Source of the DNA: Belnapia moabensis DSM 16746
GTDB lineage: Bacteria > Pseudomonadota > Alphaproteobacteria > Acetobacterales > Acetobacteraceae
Reading direction: 5' to 3'
Assembly (NCBI RefSeq): GCF_000745835.1
Contig: NZ_JQKB01000013.1
Coordinates: 62,001 to 126,000 of the forward strand
DNA: 64,000 bases
Part shown: one piece after another, positions 55,661 to 63,947 of the stretch
Numbering within the stretch: position 1 is the first letter of the stretch
Layout of the letters: each line of letters begins with the position of its first letter
Program-made: the position numbers and the translations under genes
Notes under the pieces: generated by a model
The model's input: only the letters and a program-made list of their open reading frames with translations
Told to the model about the DNA's origin: nothing
The model's database searches: none

Positions 55661-56125
55661 ATGGCCGAGGACCTGCGCAGCCGTTTCACCGAGTCCCTCA
55701 AGGCCGCCATGCTCGCCAAGGACACCGCCCGCACCTCCACCCTGCGGATGATCCTCGCCAAGCTGAAGGACGTGGACATCGCCGCCCGTCCCTCCGGCGT
55801 CGACAAGGTTCCCGACGACCAGATCACGGCGATGCTCCGCGGTATGGCCAAGAGCCGGCGCGAGAGTGTCGAACTTTACCGCCAGGGCAACCGCCCCGAA
55901 CTCGCCGAGAAGGAGGAGGCGGAGATCGCCGTCATCGAGGGCTTCCTTCCCCAGCAGATGGACGACGCGGCGATGCAGGCCGCCGTCCAGGCCGCCATCG
56001 CCGAGACCGGCGCCAGCGGCATCAAGGAGATGGGCAAGGTAATGTCCGCCCTGCGCGCCAAGCACGCCGCCAGCCTCGACATGGCCAAGGCTGGCCCGCT
56101 GGTGAAGGCCGCGCTCGGGGGCTGA
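55661..56125 (+). CDS. GatB/YqeY domain-containing protein
   Basis: A 154-residue YqeY-type protein: LRSRFTESLKAAMLAKDTARTSTLRMILAKLKD, then LRGMAKSRRESVELYRQGNRPELAEKEEAEIAVIEGFLPQQM, and a C-terminal GIKEMGKVMSALRAKHA. It resembles the tRNA-binding tail of GatB and may act on tRNA or translation, but its function is not settled. It is divergent from carA over 128 bases, a common alphaproteobacterial arrangement. Confidence 0.92.
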   Translation: MAEDLRSRFTESLKAAMLAKDTARTSTLRMILAKLKDVDIAARPSGVDKVPDDQITAMLRGMAKSRRESVELYRQGNRPELAEKEEAEIAVIEGFLPQQMDDAAMQAAVQAAIAETGASGIKEMGKVMSALRAKHAASLDMAKAGPLVKAALGG

Positions 56126-56145
56126 GCACAGGCGGGGGAGGGGGC

Positions 56146-56865
56146 CTACCTGCGGAACCGCAGGCTCGACCCCCTCCGCCGCCAGCCCGCCTCGATCGCA
56201 TCCAGGTCGATCCAGCCCGACGGATTCGCCTTCCGTGGCTGGTCCCGGAGCCCCGGCTCCCGCTCCCGCCGCCAGATGCCGAGCAGACGCCCCAGCTCCC
56301 CCACCGGCTCCGGATGGTCATCGACCCGCAGGTTGATGTCGGGGAAGTCCTCCACCGTCGTCAGCAGCAGCGCCGCCGACTGCCGCCCGCGCCGGTCACC
56401 CCCCGCCGCATCCCCGGCCTCCAGCGCCGCCACCAGCCGCTCCGCCAGCGGCAGGTCGTCGCGGGTGACGAAACACGCCACCGTATCCGCCAGCACCGCC
56501 TCGCCAGCCAGCATGTTCCCCGCCACCGAGAAGCCCTGCCCCGCCCGGTCGCCACACCACTCCACGCAATTCCGCCCGGTCCAGGCCGCGCTCCGCCCAT
56601 GCCGGCCGACGGCATGGATCTGCCGGATGCCGCGCCCCTCATCCCCCGCCAGCGCACTCTCGATCGCCGCCGTCGGCGACAGTCCCCGCGCCATGCCGTC
56701 CAGCACCGCCGGCCCCAGATAACGGTTGGTCATCGACTGGGTCGACACCGCCCCAACGCCCGAGCGCACGAAGGGACAGCTCGCCCCCACGGCGAAGGCG
56801 CAGGTCGTCACGGCCACGGCGAAGGCGCCGGTCGTTGGATCATGCGCCACGATGGACCAGGTCAT
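56146..56865 (-). CDS. DUF1028 family protein
   Basis: A 239-residue protein starting MTWSIVAHDPTTGAFAVAVTTCAFAVG, with GVGAVSTQSMTNRYLGPAVLDGMARG and QGFSVAGNMLAG, the conserved parts of DUF1028. These proteins resemble Ntn-hydrolases in fold and are often near peptide or amidase genes; no activity is established. The C-terminus (about 180-239) is a charged extension. Convergent with yqeY. Confidence 0.9.
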   Translation of the reverse strand: MTWSIVAHDPTTGAFAVAVTTCAFAVGASCPFVRSGVGAVSTQSMTNRYLGPAVLDGMARGLSPTAAIESALAGDEGRGIRQIHAVGRHGRSAAWTGRNCVEWCGDRAGQGFSVAGNMLAGEAVLADTVACFVTRDDLPLAERLVAALEAGDAAGGDRRGRQSAALLLTTVEDFPDINLRVDDHPEPVGELGRLLGIWRREREPGLRDQPRKANPSGWIDLDAIEAGWRRRGSSLRFRR

Positions 56866-56989
56866 ACAGGTCGTCTCCCCTCCCGAGCCGCGCCCGGACC
56901 ATATGCAATTTCACGAATTCTGCCAGCGGTTGCGCTCGCTGCGCCCCGGCGGCACCCTGCCCGCCGCTACAATCGGGGAGGTCGATACC

Positions 56990-57988
56990 ATGCCGCAAGC
57001 GTCACATGCATTGCATCGCCGTACGCTTCTGGCCGGCCTCGCCCTTCCCGCGCTCGCCCACGCCCAGCCAGCCTCCCCCTGGCCGGACCGCCCGGTGCGC
57101 CTCATCGTCCCCTTCGGCGCCGGCGGCGCCATCGACACCCTCTCGCGCACCGTCGCCAACGCCTTCCCCGCGCTCGCCAATGGCCAGACCCTGGTAGTGG
57201 AGAACCGCGCCGGCGCCGGCGGCACCATCGCTGGCGCCGTGGTCGCCAGCGCCCGCCCCGACGGCGCCACGCTGATGATGGCCGACCTCGCCCCTAACGC
57301 CATCGGCCGCGAGCTGCAGCCGAGCCTCGGCTACGACCCGATGCGCGCCTTCACCCCGATCTGTCACCTGATCAACCTGCCTCTCGTCCTGCTCGCGCCG
57401 ATGGCGCTGCCGGTGACCGACCTGCCCGGTTTCCTCGACCTCGCCCGCCGCCGCGGCGACATGGTCTATGCTCATCCCGGCATCGGCTATATCGGCCACC
57501 TCGCCCAGGAGCTGATGCTCCGCCGCACCGGCATCACGATGACGCCCGTGCCCTACCGCAGCGGCGCCGAGGTCGCCCGCAGCCTGCTCGCCAATGAGAC
57601 CAGCAGCAGCATCATCACCGTCTCGACCAGCCTGCCCTTCATCCGCGAGGGCAAGCTCCGCCCGCTCGCGGTCGCGGGGCGGCAGCGCCACCCCTTCCTG
57701 CCCGACGTGCCGACCATCGCCGAGGCCGGCGGCCCGGCACTCGCCGGCTTCGAGGCCCAGGGCTGGCACGGCATCGTGGGCCCCGCCGGCCTGCCGGACC
57801 CGCTGATCGAGGCCGCCAACCGCATCTTCAACGCTGCCCTCCGCCAGCCCGAGGTCGCTCGGGTGATCGAGCAGACCCAGGCTTCGCAGATCGTCGGCGG
57901 CAGCCCCGCCGATTTCGCTGGCTTCCTCGCGGCCGAGCATGCCCGCTGGGCACCCCTGATCCAGGCCGCCGGCATCCGCACGGAGTAA
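56990..57988 (+). CDS. Bug/TctC-family periplasmic solute-binding receptor
   Basis: A 332-residue receptor: Arg-containing signal peptide (ALHRRTLLAGLALPALAHAQ), WPDRPVRLIVPFGAGGAIDTLSR, VVENRAGAGGTIAGAVVA, YAHPGIGYIGH and PYRSGAEVARSLLANE. GGGGAGG lies eight bases before the ATG. No TctA/TctB partners. A Nudix gene follows after five bases and is probably co-transcribed. Confidence 0.93.
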   Translation: MPQASHALHRRTLLAGLALPALAHAQPASPWPDRPVRLIVPFGAGGAIDTLSRTVANAFPALANGQTLVVENRAGAGGTIAGAVVASARPDGATLMMADLAPNAIGRELQPSLGYDPMRAFTPICHLINLPLVLLAPMALPVTDLPGFLDLARRRGDMVYAHPGIGYIGHLAQELMLRRTGITMTPVPYRSGAEVARSLLANETSSSIITVSTSLPFIREGKLRPLAVAGRQRHPFLPDVPTIAEAGGPALAGFEAQGWHGIVGPAGLPDPLIEAANRIFNAALRQPEVARVIEQTQASQIVGGSPADFAGFLAAEHARWAPLIQAAGIRTE

Positions 57989-57993
57989 CCCGC

Positions 57994-58794
57994 TTGCCCG
58001 ACCCCGTCCCCCCGCGCCCCGCCGCCACCGTCCTGCTGCTGCGCGACGGCGCCTCCGGCCCCGAGATCTTCATGGTCGTCCGCCATCGCGAGATCGAATT
58101 CGCCGCCGGCGCCCTGGTCTTCCCCGGCGGCCGAGTGGAGACGACCGATGCCGAACTCGCCACTGCCCTCGGCAGCACGGACCCGCTCGCCGCCTACCGC
58201 GTCGCCGCCATACGCGAGGCCTTCGAGGAAAGCGGCCTCCTCCTCGCCCGCACCGAATCCGGCGCCGCGCTGGACCCCGCCCAGGGCGCCGCCATCGCGC
58301 TGGCGCACCGCGACGCGCTGAACGCCGGCAGCCGCGGCTTCGCCGCCCTGCTCCAGGCGGAGGGCCTCCGCCCCGACATCGACTGCCTGGTCCCCTTCGC
58401 CCATTGGGTGACGCCCGCCGACCTCTCCAAACGCTTCGACACCCATTTCTTCCTCGCCCCTGCCCCCAGCGGCCACGAGGCGACGCATGACGGCCACGAG
58501 GCGGTGGACAGCATCTGGATCTCCCCCGCCCAGGCCCTGGCCGATGCCGAGGCCGGCCAGCGCACCCTGCTCTTCCCGACCCGCCTGAACCTCCTCCGCC
58601 TCGCCGAGGCGGCCAGCCTCGGCGATGCCATGTCGCGCGCCGCCGCCCGCCCCGTCGTCACGGTTCAGCCCGTGCTGGAAGTCGATGCCGAAGGCCGCAA
58701 GATGCTCCGCATCCCGGTCGAGGCCGGCTATGGCGGCCCGCTCTTCCCGGCCGGGATCAGGGCGATGGTGCCACAGGTGCGCCCGGCCGGATGA
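57994..58794 (+). CDS. Nudix hydrolase
   Basis: A 266-residue Nudix protein with a split Nudix box: FPGGRVE, a spacer longer than usual, then REAFEESGLLL, giving the E-x2-E-E core that binds Mg2+. The larger size and the inserted loop resemble the NUDT19/RibY-like group of CoA or diphosphate hydrolases rather than MutT. Starts with TTG at 57994; GGAG is about nine bases upstream. Substrate unknown. Confidence 0.87.
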   Translation: MPDPVPPRPAATVLLLRDGASGPEIFMVVRHREIEFAAGALVFPGGRVETTDAELATALGSTDPLAAYRVAAIREAFEESGLLLARTESGAALDPAQGAAIALAHRDALNAGSRGFAALLQAEGLRPDIDCLVPFAHWVTPADLSKRFDTHFFLAPAPSGHEATHDGHEAVDSIWISPAQALADAEAGQRTLLFPTRLNLLRLAEAASLGDAMSRAAARPVVTVQPVLEVDAEGRKMLRIPVEAGYGGPLFPAGIRAMVPQVRPAG

Positions 58795-58859
58795 GCTTCG
58801 CGGAACCTTCCTGCTCCGTCCCGGTTACCTCGCCGTGACATGACGGTAAGGAGATGTCC

Positions 58860-59090
58860 ATGACAGGTAGGTTGATCGGAATGGCGGTGCTCGCCCTGGC
58901 GCTCGGCGCCTGCTCCAATTCCCGCGTCGGCGGCCGCCCACCGGGTGAGCCGATGGCGCCGAGCGCCGCCTCGCCCACCGGCGCGGTGAACAGCACGGCG
59001 ACCGGCGGCGGCGTGCCCACGCCCCTGCAGCCCGGCGGCGCTGGCGGCGTCGGCAGCGGTAACCAGCCCGGCCGCGCCGGCACGCGCTGA
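58860..59090 (+). CDS. Small lipoprotein
   Basis: A 76-residue protein with signal peptide MTGRLIGMAVLALALGAC; the lipobox LGAC sets a lipidated Cys near residue 18. The mature part is disordered and Gly/Pro/Ser/Thr-rich. AAGGAG precedes it by six bases; an ATG at 58854 touches AAGGAG directly and is less likely. No family was recognised. Confidence 0.72.
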   Translation: MTGRLIGMAVLALALGACSNSRVGGRPPGEPMAPSAASPTGAVNSTATGGGVPTPLQPGGAGGVGSGNQPGRAGTR

Positions 59091-59104
59091 CGCTCTTCTT
59101 CTCT

Positions 59105-59190
59105 ACGTCATGGCCGGGCTCGACCCGGCCATCCTCGGCTCCGCGAATGCCATGAGCGGGGGATGCGCGGATCAGTCCCGCGCATGACGT
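59105..59190. repeat. REP-like palindromic element
   Basis: An 86-base element bounded by inverted ends ACGTCATG and CATGACGT. It contains GGCCGGG-CTCGA-CCCGGCC (59112-59130) and ATGCGCGG...CCGCGCAT (59163-59186 region). The wording GTCATGGCCGGGCT...CCCGCGCATGAC is the familiar alphaproteobacterial extragenic palindrome. It starts 15 bases after the lipoprotein stop and could also act as a terminator. Confidence 0.7.
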
Positions 59191-59518
59191 GGATTCCTAC
59201 ACCACGTCCGAGAAGGACGCCGCCGGCGCCTCCCGGAGCGCGGCGGCGACGTGGGTGATGTCCGCCATCCCACTGCTCTTCGTGAACGGCATGGCGGTCG
59301 GCTTCGCCTCGGCGAAGGACGTTATGCGAGAAGCACAGGCGGAGATCGCTGACCGGCTTAGCGATCCCCACATGAAACCTTGCGCCTCGCTCCCGGAATG
59401 ATATGGGACACGAATCCTATCAACCCCGGAGCCATGCCCATTGCCCAACCCTCTCACCGGCCCGGAAATCCCGTCTGGGAGCCCGGCAGGGGAGTTTGTC
59501 CGAAACCCGCCGATCCGG
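59191..59518. other. Intergenic region without a convincing gene
   Basis: No strong gene was found between the REP-like element and the dehalogenase stop. Frames are open on both strands (for example a minus-strand frame ending REAPAASFSDVV at 59197), and base composition is lower in GC than the surroundings. It may be a gene remnant, but no family or ribosome site supports one. Confidence 0.35.
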
Positions 59519-60238
59519 TCAGACGCCCAGCCGGTGCGCCAGGTCCTGGAAGTCCCGCGCCACCACGTCCCAGGCCTCGCTCGGCCCGAGGTCGCCCGTC
59601 TGCCCCGGCCCGTGCTCGGTCGGCCGCGGCACGAAGGCGGTGGCGAGCCCCGCCGCCCGCGCCGCCTTCAGGTCACCGTTATGCGCTGCGACCAGGCAGA
59701 GCTCCGCCGGCCGGATGCCGAGCACCTCGGCCGTACGCAGATAGGCCAACGGGTCCGGCTTGTAGGCCTGCGCCACCTCGGCGCCGAGGATCGCATCCCA
59801 GGGGATGCCCGCCCGCTTCGCCATGTTGGTCATCAGCGCGATATTGCCATTGGACAGCGGCGCGATGATGAAGCGCCGCTTCAGCCGCGTGAGCCCCGCA
59901 ACCGCCTCCGGCCAGGGATCGAGCCGGTGCCAGGCATGGTTGAGGTCATTGAGCGCCGCCTCGCCCACCGCCGCCGGGTCGATGTCATGCGCCCGCAGCA
60001 CCTGCTCCAGGTTCTCCCGGTGCAGCACGTCGAGCCGGGTGAAGCCCCGCCGCCCGCTGCGGATCTCCTCCATCGCCGGCTGGTAGCGCGCCCGCCAGGC
60101 ATCGGCGAAGCCATGCGCGTCGACGTCCTGGCGCCCGAGCCGTGCGAGGAAAGGTCCCGCCTCCCGCGCGATGCCCTCGCGCCAGTCGACCACCGTGCCG
60201 AAGACGTCGAAGACGAGGGCCTTCACATGCTCGAACAT
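59519..60238 (-). CDS. Haloacid dehalogenase type II family hydrolase
   Basis: A 239-residue HAD protein: nucleophile Asp in LVFDVFGTVVDWR, APLSNGN (motif II Ser/Asn), Lys in AQAYKPDPLAYL and a late LVAAHNGDLKAA. The spacing and the N-terminal cap match L-2-haloacid dehalogenases, which turn 2-halo acids into D-2-hydroxyacids, though many relatives have other substrates. The ATG overlaps the stop of the lyase gene upstream (TGATG), so the two form an operon. Confidence 0.9.
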   Translation of the reverse strand: MFEHVKALVFDVFGTVVDWREGIAREAGPFLARLGRQDVDAHGFADAWRARYQPAMEEIRSGRRGFTRLDVLHRENLEQVLRAHDIDPAAVGEAALNDLNHAWHRLDPWPEAVAGLTRLKRRFIIAPLSNGNIALMTNMAKRAGIPWDAILGAEVAQAYKPDPLAYLRTAEVLGIRPAELCLVAAHNGDLKAARAAGLATAFVPRPTEHGPGQTGDLGPSEAWDVVARDFQDLAHRLGV

Positions 60239-61113
60239 CACTTCCCCTCCGGTTGGGCCCATTTGCGGTCGAACTCCCACACCTCGGGGAAGCCCATCAG
60301 CTCGCAGATGCGGCCGAAGCCATAGCTCTCCGAGGCGGGGAGGGCATTGCTGTCGCCCTGCTCCTTCAGGTGCCCATAGACCCGCTCCAGCGCCGCCGCG
60401 ACGGCGAGGAAGCCGACGGCGGGGTAGATCGCCATCGCATAGCCGATCTCGGCGAGGCGCTTCGCCGGCAGGATTGGCGTCCGCCCGCCCTCGACCATGT
60501 TGGCGAGCAGCGGCTTCTTGATTGCCTTGCCGATCGCCTGCATCTCCGCCTCGGTCTCCGGGCTCTCGATGAAGATCACGTCGGCCCCAGCCTCGGCATA
60601 AAGCTGCCCGCGCCGGATCGCCTCATCGAGGCCGAGCGTCGTCCGCGCATCCGTCCGCGCGACGATCAGCATGTTCGGGTCCCGCCGCGCCTCGGCCGCG
60701 ACCTTGATCTTGAGCACCATCTCCTCGGCGGGGATGACCCGGCGGCCGGGGGTGTGGCCGCACTTCTTCGGCATCTCCTGGTCTTCCAGCTGGATGCCGG
60801 TCACGCCCGCCGCCTCGTAGCCCATCACCGTGTGACGGACATTGAGCAACCCGCCATAGCCGGTATCCGCATCGGCCACGACCGGCGTGCGGCAGCCGCG
60901 GGCGAAGGCGCCGACGCGCCCGACCATGTCGGTATAGGTGGCGATGCCAGCATCGGCGACGCCGAGATGGCTGGCGACGGTGCCGAAGCCGGTGACGTAG
61001 AGGCTGGTGAAGCCCATGCCGTCCGCGACCCGGGCCGAGATCATGTCGAAGATGCCGGGCGCGACGACGAAGCGCCCCGCCTCGAAAGCGGCTTTCAGGC
61101 TTGGATCGGCCAT
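60238..61113 (-). CDS. Isocitrate lyase/PEP mutase family enzyme
   Basis: A 291-residue member of the ICL/PEPM barrel superfamily: VAPGIFDMISARVAD, metal-binding ADADTGYGG, and the lyase loop QEMPKKCGHTPGR (a KKCGH version of KRCGH, whose Cys is catalytic in methylisocitrate and isocitrate lyases), then ARTDARTTLGLDEAIRR. Could be a 2,3-dimethylmalate lyase-type enzyme, oxaloacetate decarboxylase or methylisocitrate lyase. It is the only candidate here to complete the prpD-prpC cycle, but it lies 23 kb away. Confidence 0.9.
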   Translation of the reverse strand: MADPSLKAAFEAGRFVVAPGIFDMISARVADGMGFTSLYVTGFGTVASHLGVADAGIATYTDMVGRVGAFARGCRTPVVADADTGYGGLLNVRHTVMGYEAAGVTGIQLEDQEMPKKCGHTPGRRVIPAEEMVLKIKVAAEARRDPNMLIVARTDARTTLGLDEAIRRGQLYAEAGADVIFIESPETEAEMQAIGKAIKKPLLANMVEGGRTPILPAKRLAEIGYAMAIYPAVGFLAVAAALERVYGHLKEQGDSNALPASESYGFGRICELMGFPEVWEFDRKWAQPEGK

Positions 61114-61166
61114 GGCGGTGGATGCTCCTCCTCGGTTAGGCTTCCCGGATTGAGGAGGAGCATCCC

Positions 61167-61571
61167 ATGCCGGACGCAGGCGGAAAACCCATGGCGGCCA
61201 GCGCCGTCGCCGAAATCGAGGCGGTGATCCAGACCTATTTCGACGGTCTCTACGAGGGCAGCGTCGAGAAGCTCGCCGCCGCCTTCCACCCAGTCTCGCA
61301 CCTCTACTGGGCGAAGGATGGCGGCGTGGAGGACATGCCGCGCGAGGCCTGGTTCGATCTCGTGCGCAACCGCCCCTCGGCCGCGAGCCGTGGCCTGGCG
61401 CGGGACGACCGGATCCTGATGCTCGACATCAGCGGGCCGGAGACCGCCTTGGTGAAGGTCGCCTGCCAGCTCCCGCCGCGCTACTTCACCGACTACCTGG
61501 TGCTCAACCGCACGAGCGAGGGCTGGCGCATCGTCAGCAAGGTCTACCGCTTCGAGACGCGGGAAGGCTAA
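61167..61571 (+). CDS. NTF2-like (SnoaL/lumazine-binding-like) protein
   Basis: A 134-residue cone-shaped alpha+beta protein: EIEAVIQTYFDGLYEGSVEKLAAAFHPVSHLYW, later ALVKVACQLPPRYFTDYLVLNRTSEGWRIVSKVYRFE. This is the NTF2-like pattern, closest to the putative lumazine-binding group. Function not predictable. GAGGAGGAG precedes the ATG. Divergent from the lyase gene (53 bases). Its TAA overlaps the stop of the convergent TRAP receptor by three to four bases. Confidence 0.85.
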   Translation: MPDAGGKPMAASAVAEIEAVIQTYFDGLYEGSVEKLAAAFHPVSHLYWAKDGGVEDMPREAWFDLVRNRPSAASRGLARDDRILMLDISGPETALVKVACQLPPRYFTDYLVLNRTSEGWRIVSKVYRFETREG

Positions 61572-62632
61572 GGCTCCAGCCAGAGGCCCTGCGACGCCGC
61601 CGCCACCTGGTTCCACACCCGGGCGCAATCGGCGCCGCAGCGGGCGACCCAGCCTGGCAGCAGCACCTCGCGCAGCAGGCGGCGGCGCTCGGCCTCGTCC
61701 CAGCGCTCGTCGACGACGATCATTCGCGCCCGCCGGCCGCCGGCGCATCTCGGCAGGCCGGCATCGCAGGCAAAGCCGTCCTCGATGCCCGCCTCGGCAC
61801 TGTCGATCACTTGCCGCTCAAGCCGGGCGGCACCGGCCTGCAGCGCCTGCCGCACCGCCTCCGGCAGGCCGCGCCAGACCGCGCCGTTCACCGCCATGGC
61901 GGAGACGAACCAGCTCAGCGGCAGGCGCGAGACATGGGTGGCAACCTCGGCGAGGCCAACCCGGTTGCCCGGCATCGGCCCGGTAACGGCGCAGTCGATC
62001 GCCCGGTCGCGCATCGCCGCCGCCACGTGGGGGAGCGGCATGATCAGGGCAGTGCCGCCCAGCGCCTCGATCAACTCGCCCTGGCTGACCGAGCCGACCC
62101 GCACCCGCCGCCCGGCGACATCACGGAGCCGGGCGAAGGCCTCGCGGCAGAAGACCACCTGCGTGGTCGGCACCAGCAGGCCGAGCAGGTGGATGTCGTA
62201 GCGCTCCTCCAGCACGGCGGCCAGGTGATGGCGCCATTGCGCCAGGCTCCGCCGCAAGGCCAGCAGGTCCGGGTTCAGGCCGGGCAGGTCGACGATGCTG
62301 AGCTCTGGGTCGTCGCCCGCGGCGAGGGCCAGCGGCACCGTCGCCGCCTGCACCACGCCGAGCCGCAGGAAGGACAGGAGCTCCGACTCGCTGATCCCGG
62401 CGCGGTCGAGCGGCACGATTCCCGGGCGCAGCCGGCCCTCGCTCAGCACCGGCACCTCGCGGGTCCAGAAGGGCTCCTCGAATTCAGCGTAGAGGCCGGC
62501 ATGGGTGTAGAAGCCGATGACCTTGATCGGGGAGGCCGCCTCCTCCGCCCTGGCCAGGCCAAGGGTCAACAGCAGGGACAATCCCATCAATCCGCGGCGC
62601 AGCATCGCCTGCAATCTGCCTTCCCTCGCCAT
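61568..62632 (-). CDS. TRAP transporter solute-binding protein (DctP family)
   Basis: A 354-residue periplasmic receptor: signal peptide (LRRGLMGLSLLLTLGLARA), then the DctP-type core FCREAFARLRDVAGRRVRVGSVSQGELIEALGGTALIMPLPHVAAAMRDRAIDCAVTG with the ligand-binding Arg, and later SRLPLSWFVSAMAVN. It binds organic acids for a sodium-driven TRAP permease, whose DctQ/M genes are not adjacent. The start may be at 62632 or at the ATG nine codons later (62605), which leaves a cleaner signal peptide. Confidence 0.85.
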   Translation of the reverse strand: MAREGRLQAMLRRGLMGLSLLLTLGLARAEEAASPIKVIGFYTHAGLYAEFEEPFWTREVPVLSEGRLRPGIVPLDRAGISESELLSFLRLGVVQAATVPLALAAGDDPELSIVDLPGLNPDLLALRRSLAQWRHHLAAVLEERYDIHLLGLLVPTTQVVFCREAFARLRDVAGRRVRVGSVSQGELIEALGGTALIMPLPHVAAAMRDRAIDCAVTGPMPGNRVGLAEVATHVSRLPLSWFVSAMAVNGAVWRGLPEAVRQALQAGAARLERQVIDSAEAGIEDGFACDAGLPRCAGGRRARMIVVDERWDEAERRRLLREVLLPGWVARCGADCARVWNQVAAASQGLWLEP

Positions 62633-62703
62633 CCGGCTCAGGCTGTATCACGGAATGCGGCCGGCGGGTTGCGCGGCAGCGGCGCGCAGCGGAGGCTGGG
62701 CGG

Positions 62704-63945
62704 ATGCGAATCGTCGTCATCGGCGCCGGCATCGTCGGCCTCTGCACCGCCTGGCACCTGGCGCGCGGCGGCGCCGCCGTGACCGTACTGGATGGCGGCC
62801 CGCCAGGCGGCGGCGCTTCCTCCGGCAATGCGGGCGCGATCAGCGCCGGCTCGGTCGCACCGCTCGCCATGCCGGGCGTGCTGCGCCAGGTGCCGGGGAT
62901 GCTGATCGATCCGGAAGGCGCTCTGCACCTTCCCGCTCGCTACGCGCTGCGGGCGGCGCCCTGGCTCGCGCGCTTCGTCGCCAGCGCCCGCCCGGCCCGC
63001 GTCGCCGCCATCGCCGAGGCGCTGTCTGGCCTGCTCTTCAACGCGATGGAGCAGCACCGCCGCATCCTCGCCGAGGAGGGCGCTCTCGACCTGATCCAGG
63101 AGACCGGGCAGCTCTATCTCTACCGGGACCGCGACCACTACGCGAAGGACGCCGCCGGCTGGGCGCTGCGGCAGCAGCATGGCATGCGGCTGGAATTCCT
63201 CGACGGCGCCGAGGCCATCCGCGCGCTGGAGCCCGACATGCGGGGCGACTACGCGTTCGGCGTCTTCATTCCGGAGCAGGGAAGTAGCATCAACCCGCGC
63301 CGCCAAGCGGAAGTGGTGGCACGCGGCGTGGAACGGCTCGGCGGCACCATCCGGCAGGAGGTGGTGCAGGCGGTCACCACAGGGGAGGGGCGGGTAACCG
63401 GTGCCGCCACCGCCTCCGGCCTCATCGAGGCCGATGCGGTGGTGCTGTCGGCTGGCGCCTGGTCAGCCCGGCTGCTGGCGCCGCTCGGCATCCGCATCCC
63501 GCTCGAGAGCCAGCGCGGCTACCACGTCATGCTGCGGGATGCCGGGATCAACCTGCGGCGACCGGTGATCCCGGCCGACCGCAAGGCCTTCATCTCGCCA
63601 ATGGAGGAGGGGCTGCGCATCGCCGGCACGGTGGAGTTCGGCGGCCTCGACCATCCGCCGACGCCGCGCCGGGCGGAGCTGCTGCTGCGCGACCTGCGGA
63701 TGGCCTTCCCCCAGGCCCGCACCGAAGGGGCGGAGGGCTTCTGGATGGGCCACCGCCCCTGCCTGCCGGACAGCCTGCCGGTGCTCGGCTCGGTGCGGCG
63801 CTGGCCGGGCCTCTGGTGCGCCTTCGGCCACGGGCATCTCGGCCTGACCGGCTCGGCGCCGACCGGGGCGGTGCTGGCCCAGGCGATGCTCGGCCCGGCA
63901 CCCAATCTCGACCTCTCGCCCTTCGCGGCGGAGCGTTTCGGCTGA
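62704..63945 (+). CDS. FAD-dependent D-amino-acid dehydrogenase-like oxidoreductase (DadA type)
   Basis: A 413-residue DAO-family flavoprotein: RIVVIGAGIVGLCTAWHLARGG (FAD dinucleotide motif), GGASSGNAGAISAGSVAPLAMPG (typical of DadA), VVLSAGAWSARLLAPLGIRIPLESQRGYHV and a C-terminal WMGHRPCLPDSLPVLG...GHGHLGLTGS. Deaminates D-amino acids oxidatively, passing electrons to the respiratory chain; the exact substrate is inferred. GGAGG lies eight bases before the ATG. Confidence 0.93.
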   Translation: MRIVVIGAGIVGLCTAWHLARGGAAVTVLDGGPPGGGASSGNAGAISAGSVAPLAMPGVLRQVPGMLIDPEGALHLPARYALRAAPWLARFVASARPARVAAIAEALSGLLFNAMEQHRRILAEEGALDLIQETGQLYLYRDRDHYAKDAAGWALRQQHGMRLEFLDGAEAIRALEPDMRGDYAFGVFIPEQGSSINPRRQAEVVARGVERLGGTIRQEVVQAVTTGEGRVTGAATASGLIEADAVVLSAGAWSARLLAPLGIRIPLESQRGYHVMLRDAGINLRRPVIPADRKAFISPMEEGLRIAGTVEFGGLDHPPTPRRAELLLRDLRMAFPQARTEGAEGFWMGHRPCLPDSLPVLGSVRRWPGLWCAFGHGHLGLTGSAPTGAVLAQAMLGPAPNLDLSPFAAERFG

Positions 63946-63947
63946 GG

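Noticed and set aside
9187-57988. Complete tripartite tricarboxylate transporter systems
   Set aside because: Only the receptor genes are present; no TctA or TctB reading frames adjoin any of the three.
59189-59401. 70-residue plus-strand frame and an opposing minus-strand frame after the REP-like element
   Set aside because: Neither has a ribosome site or recognised family; both frames are equally open, so neither can be called.
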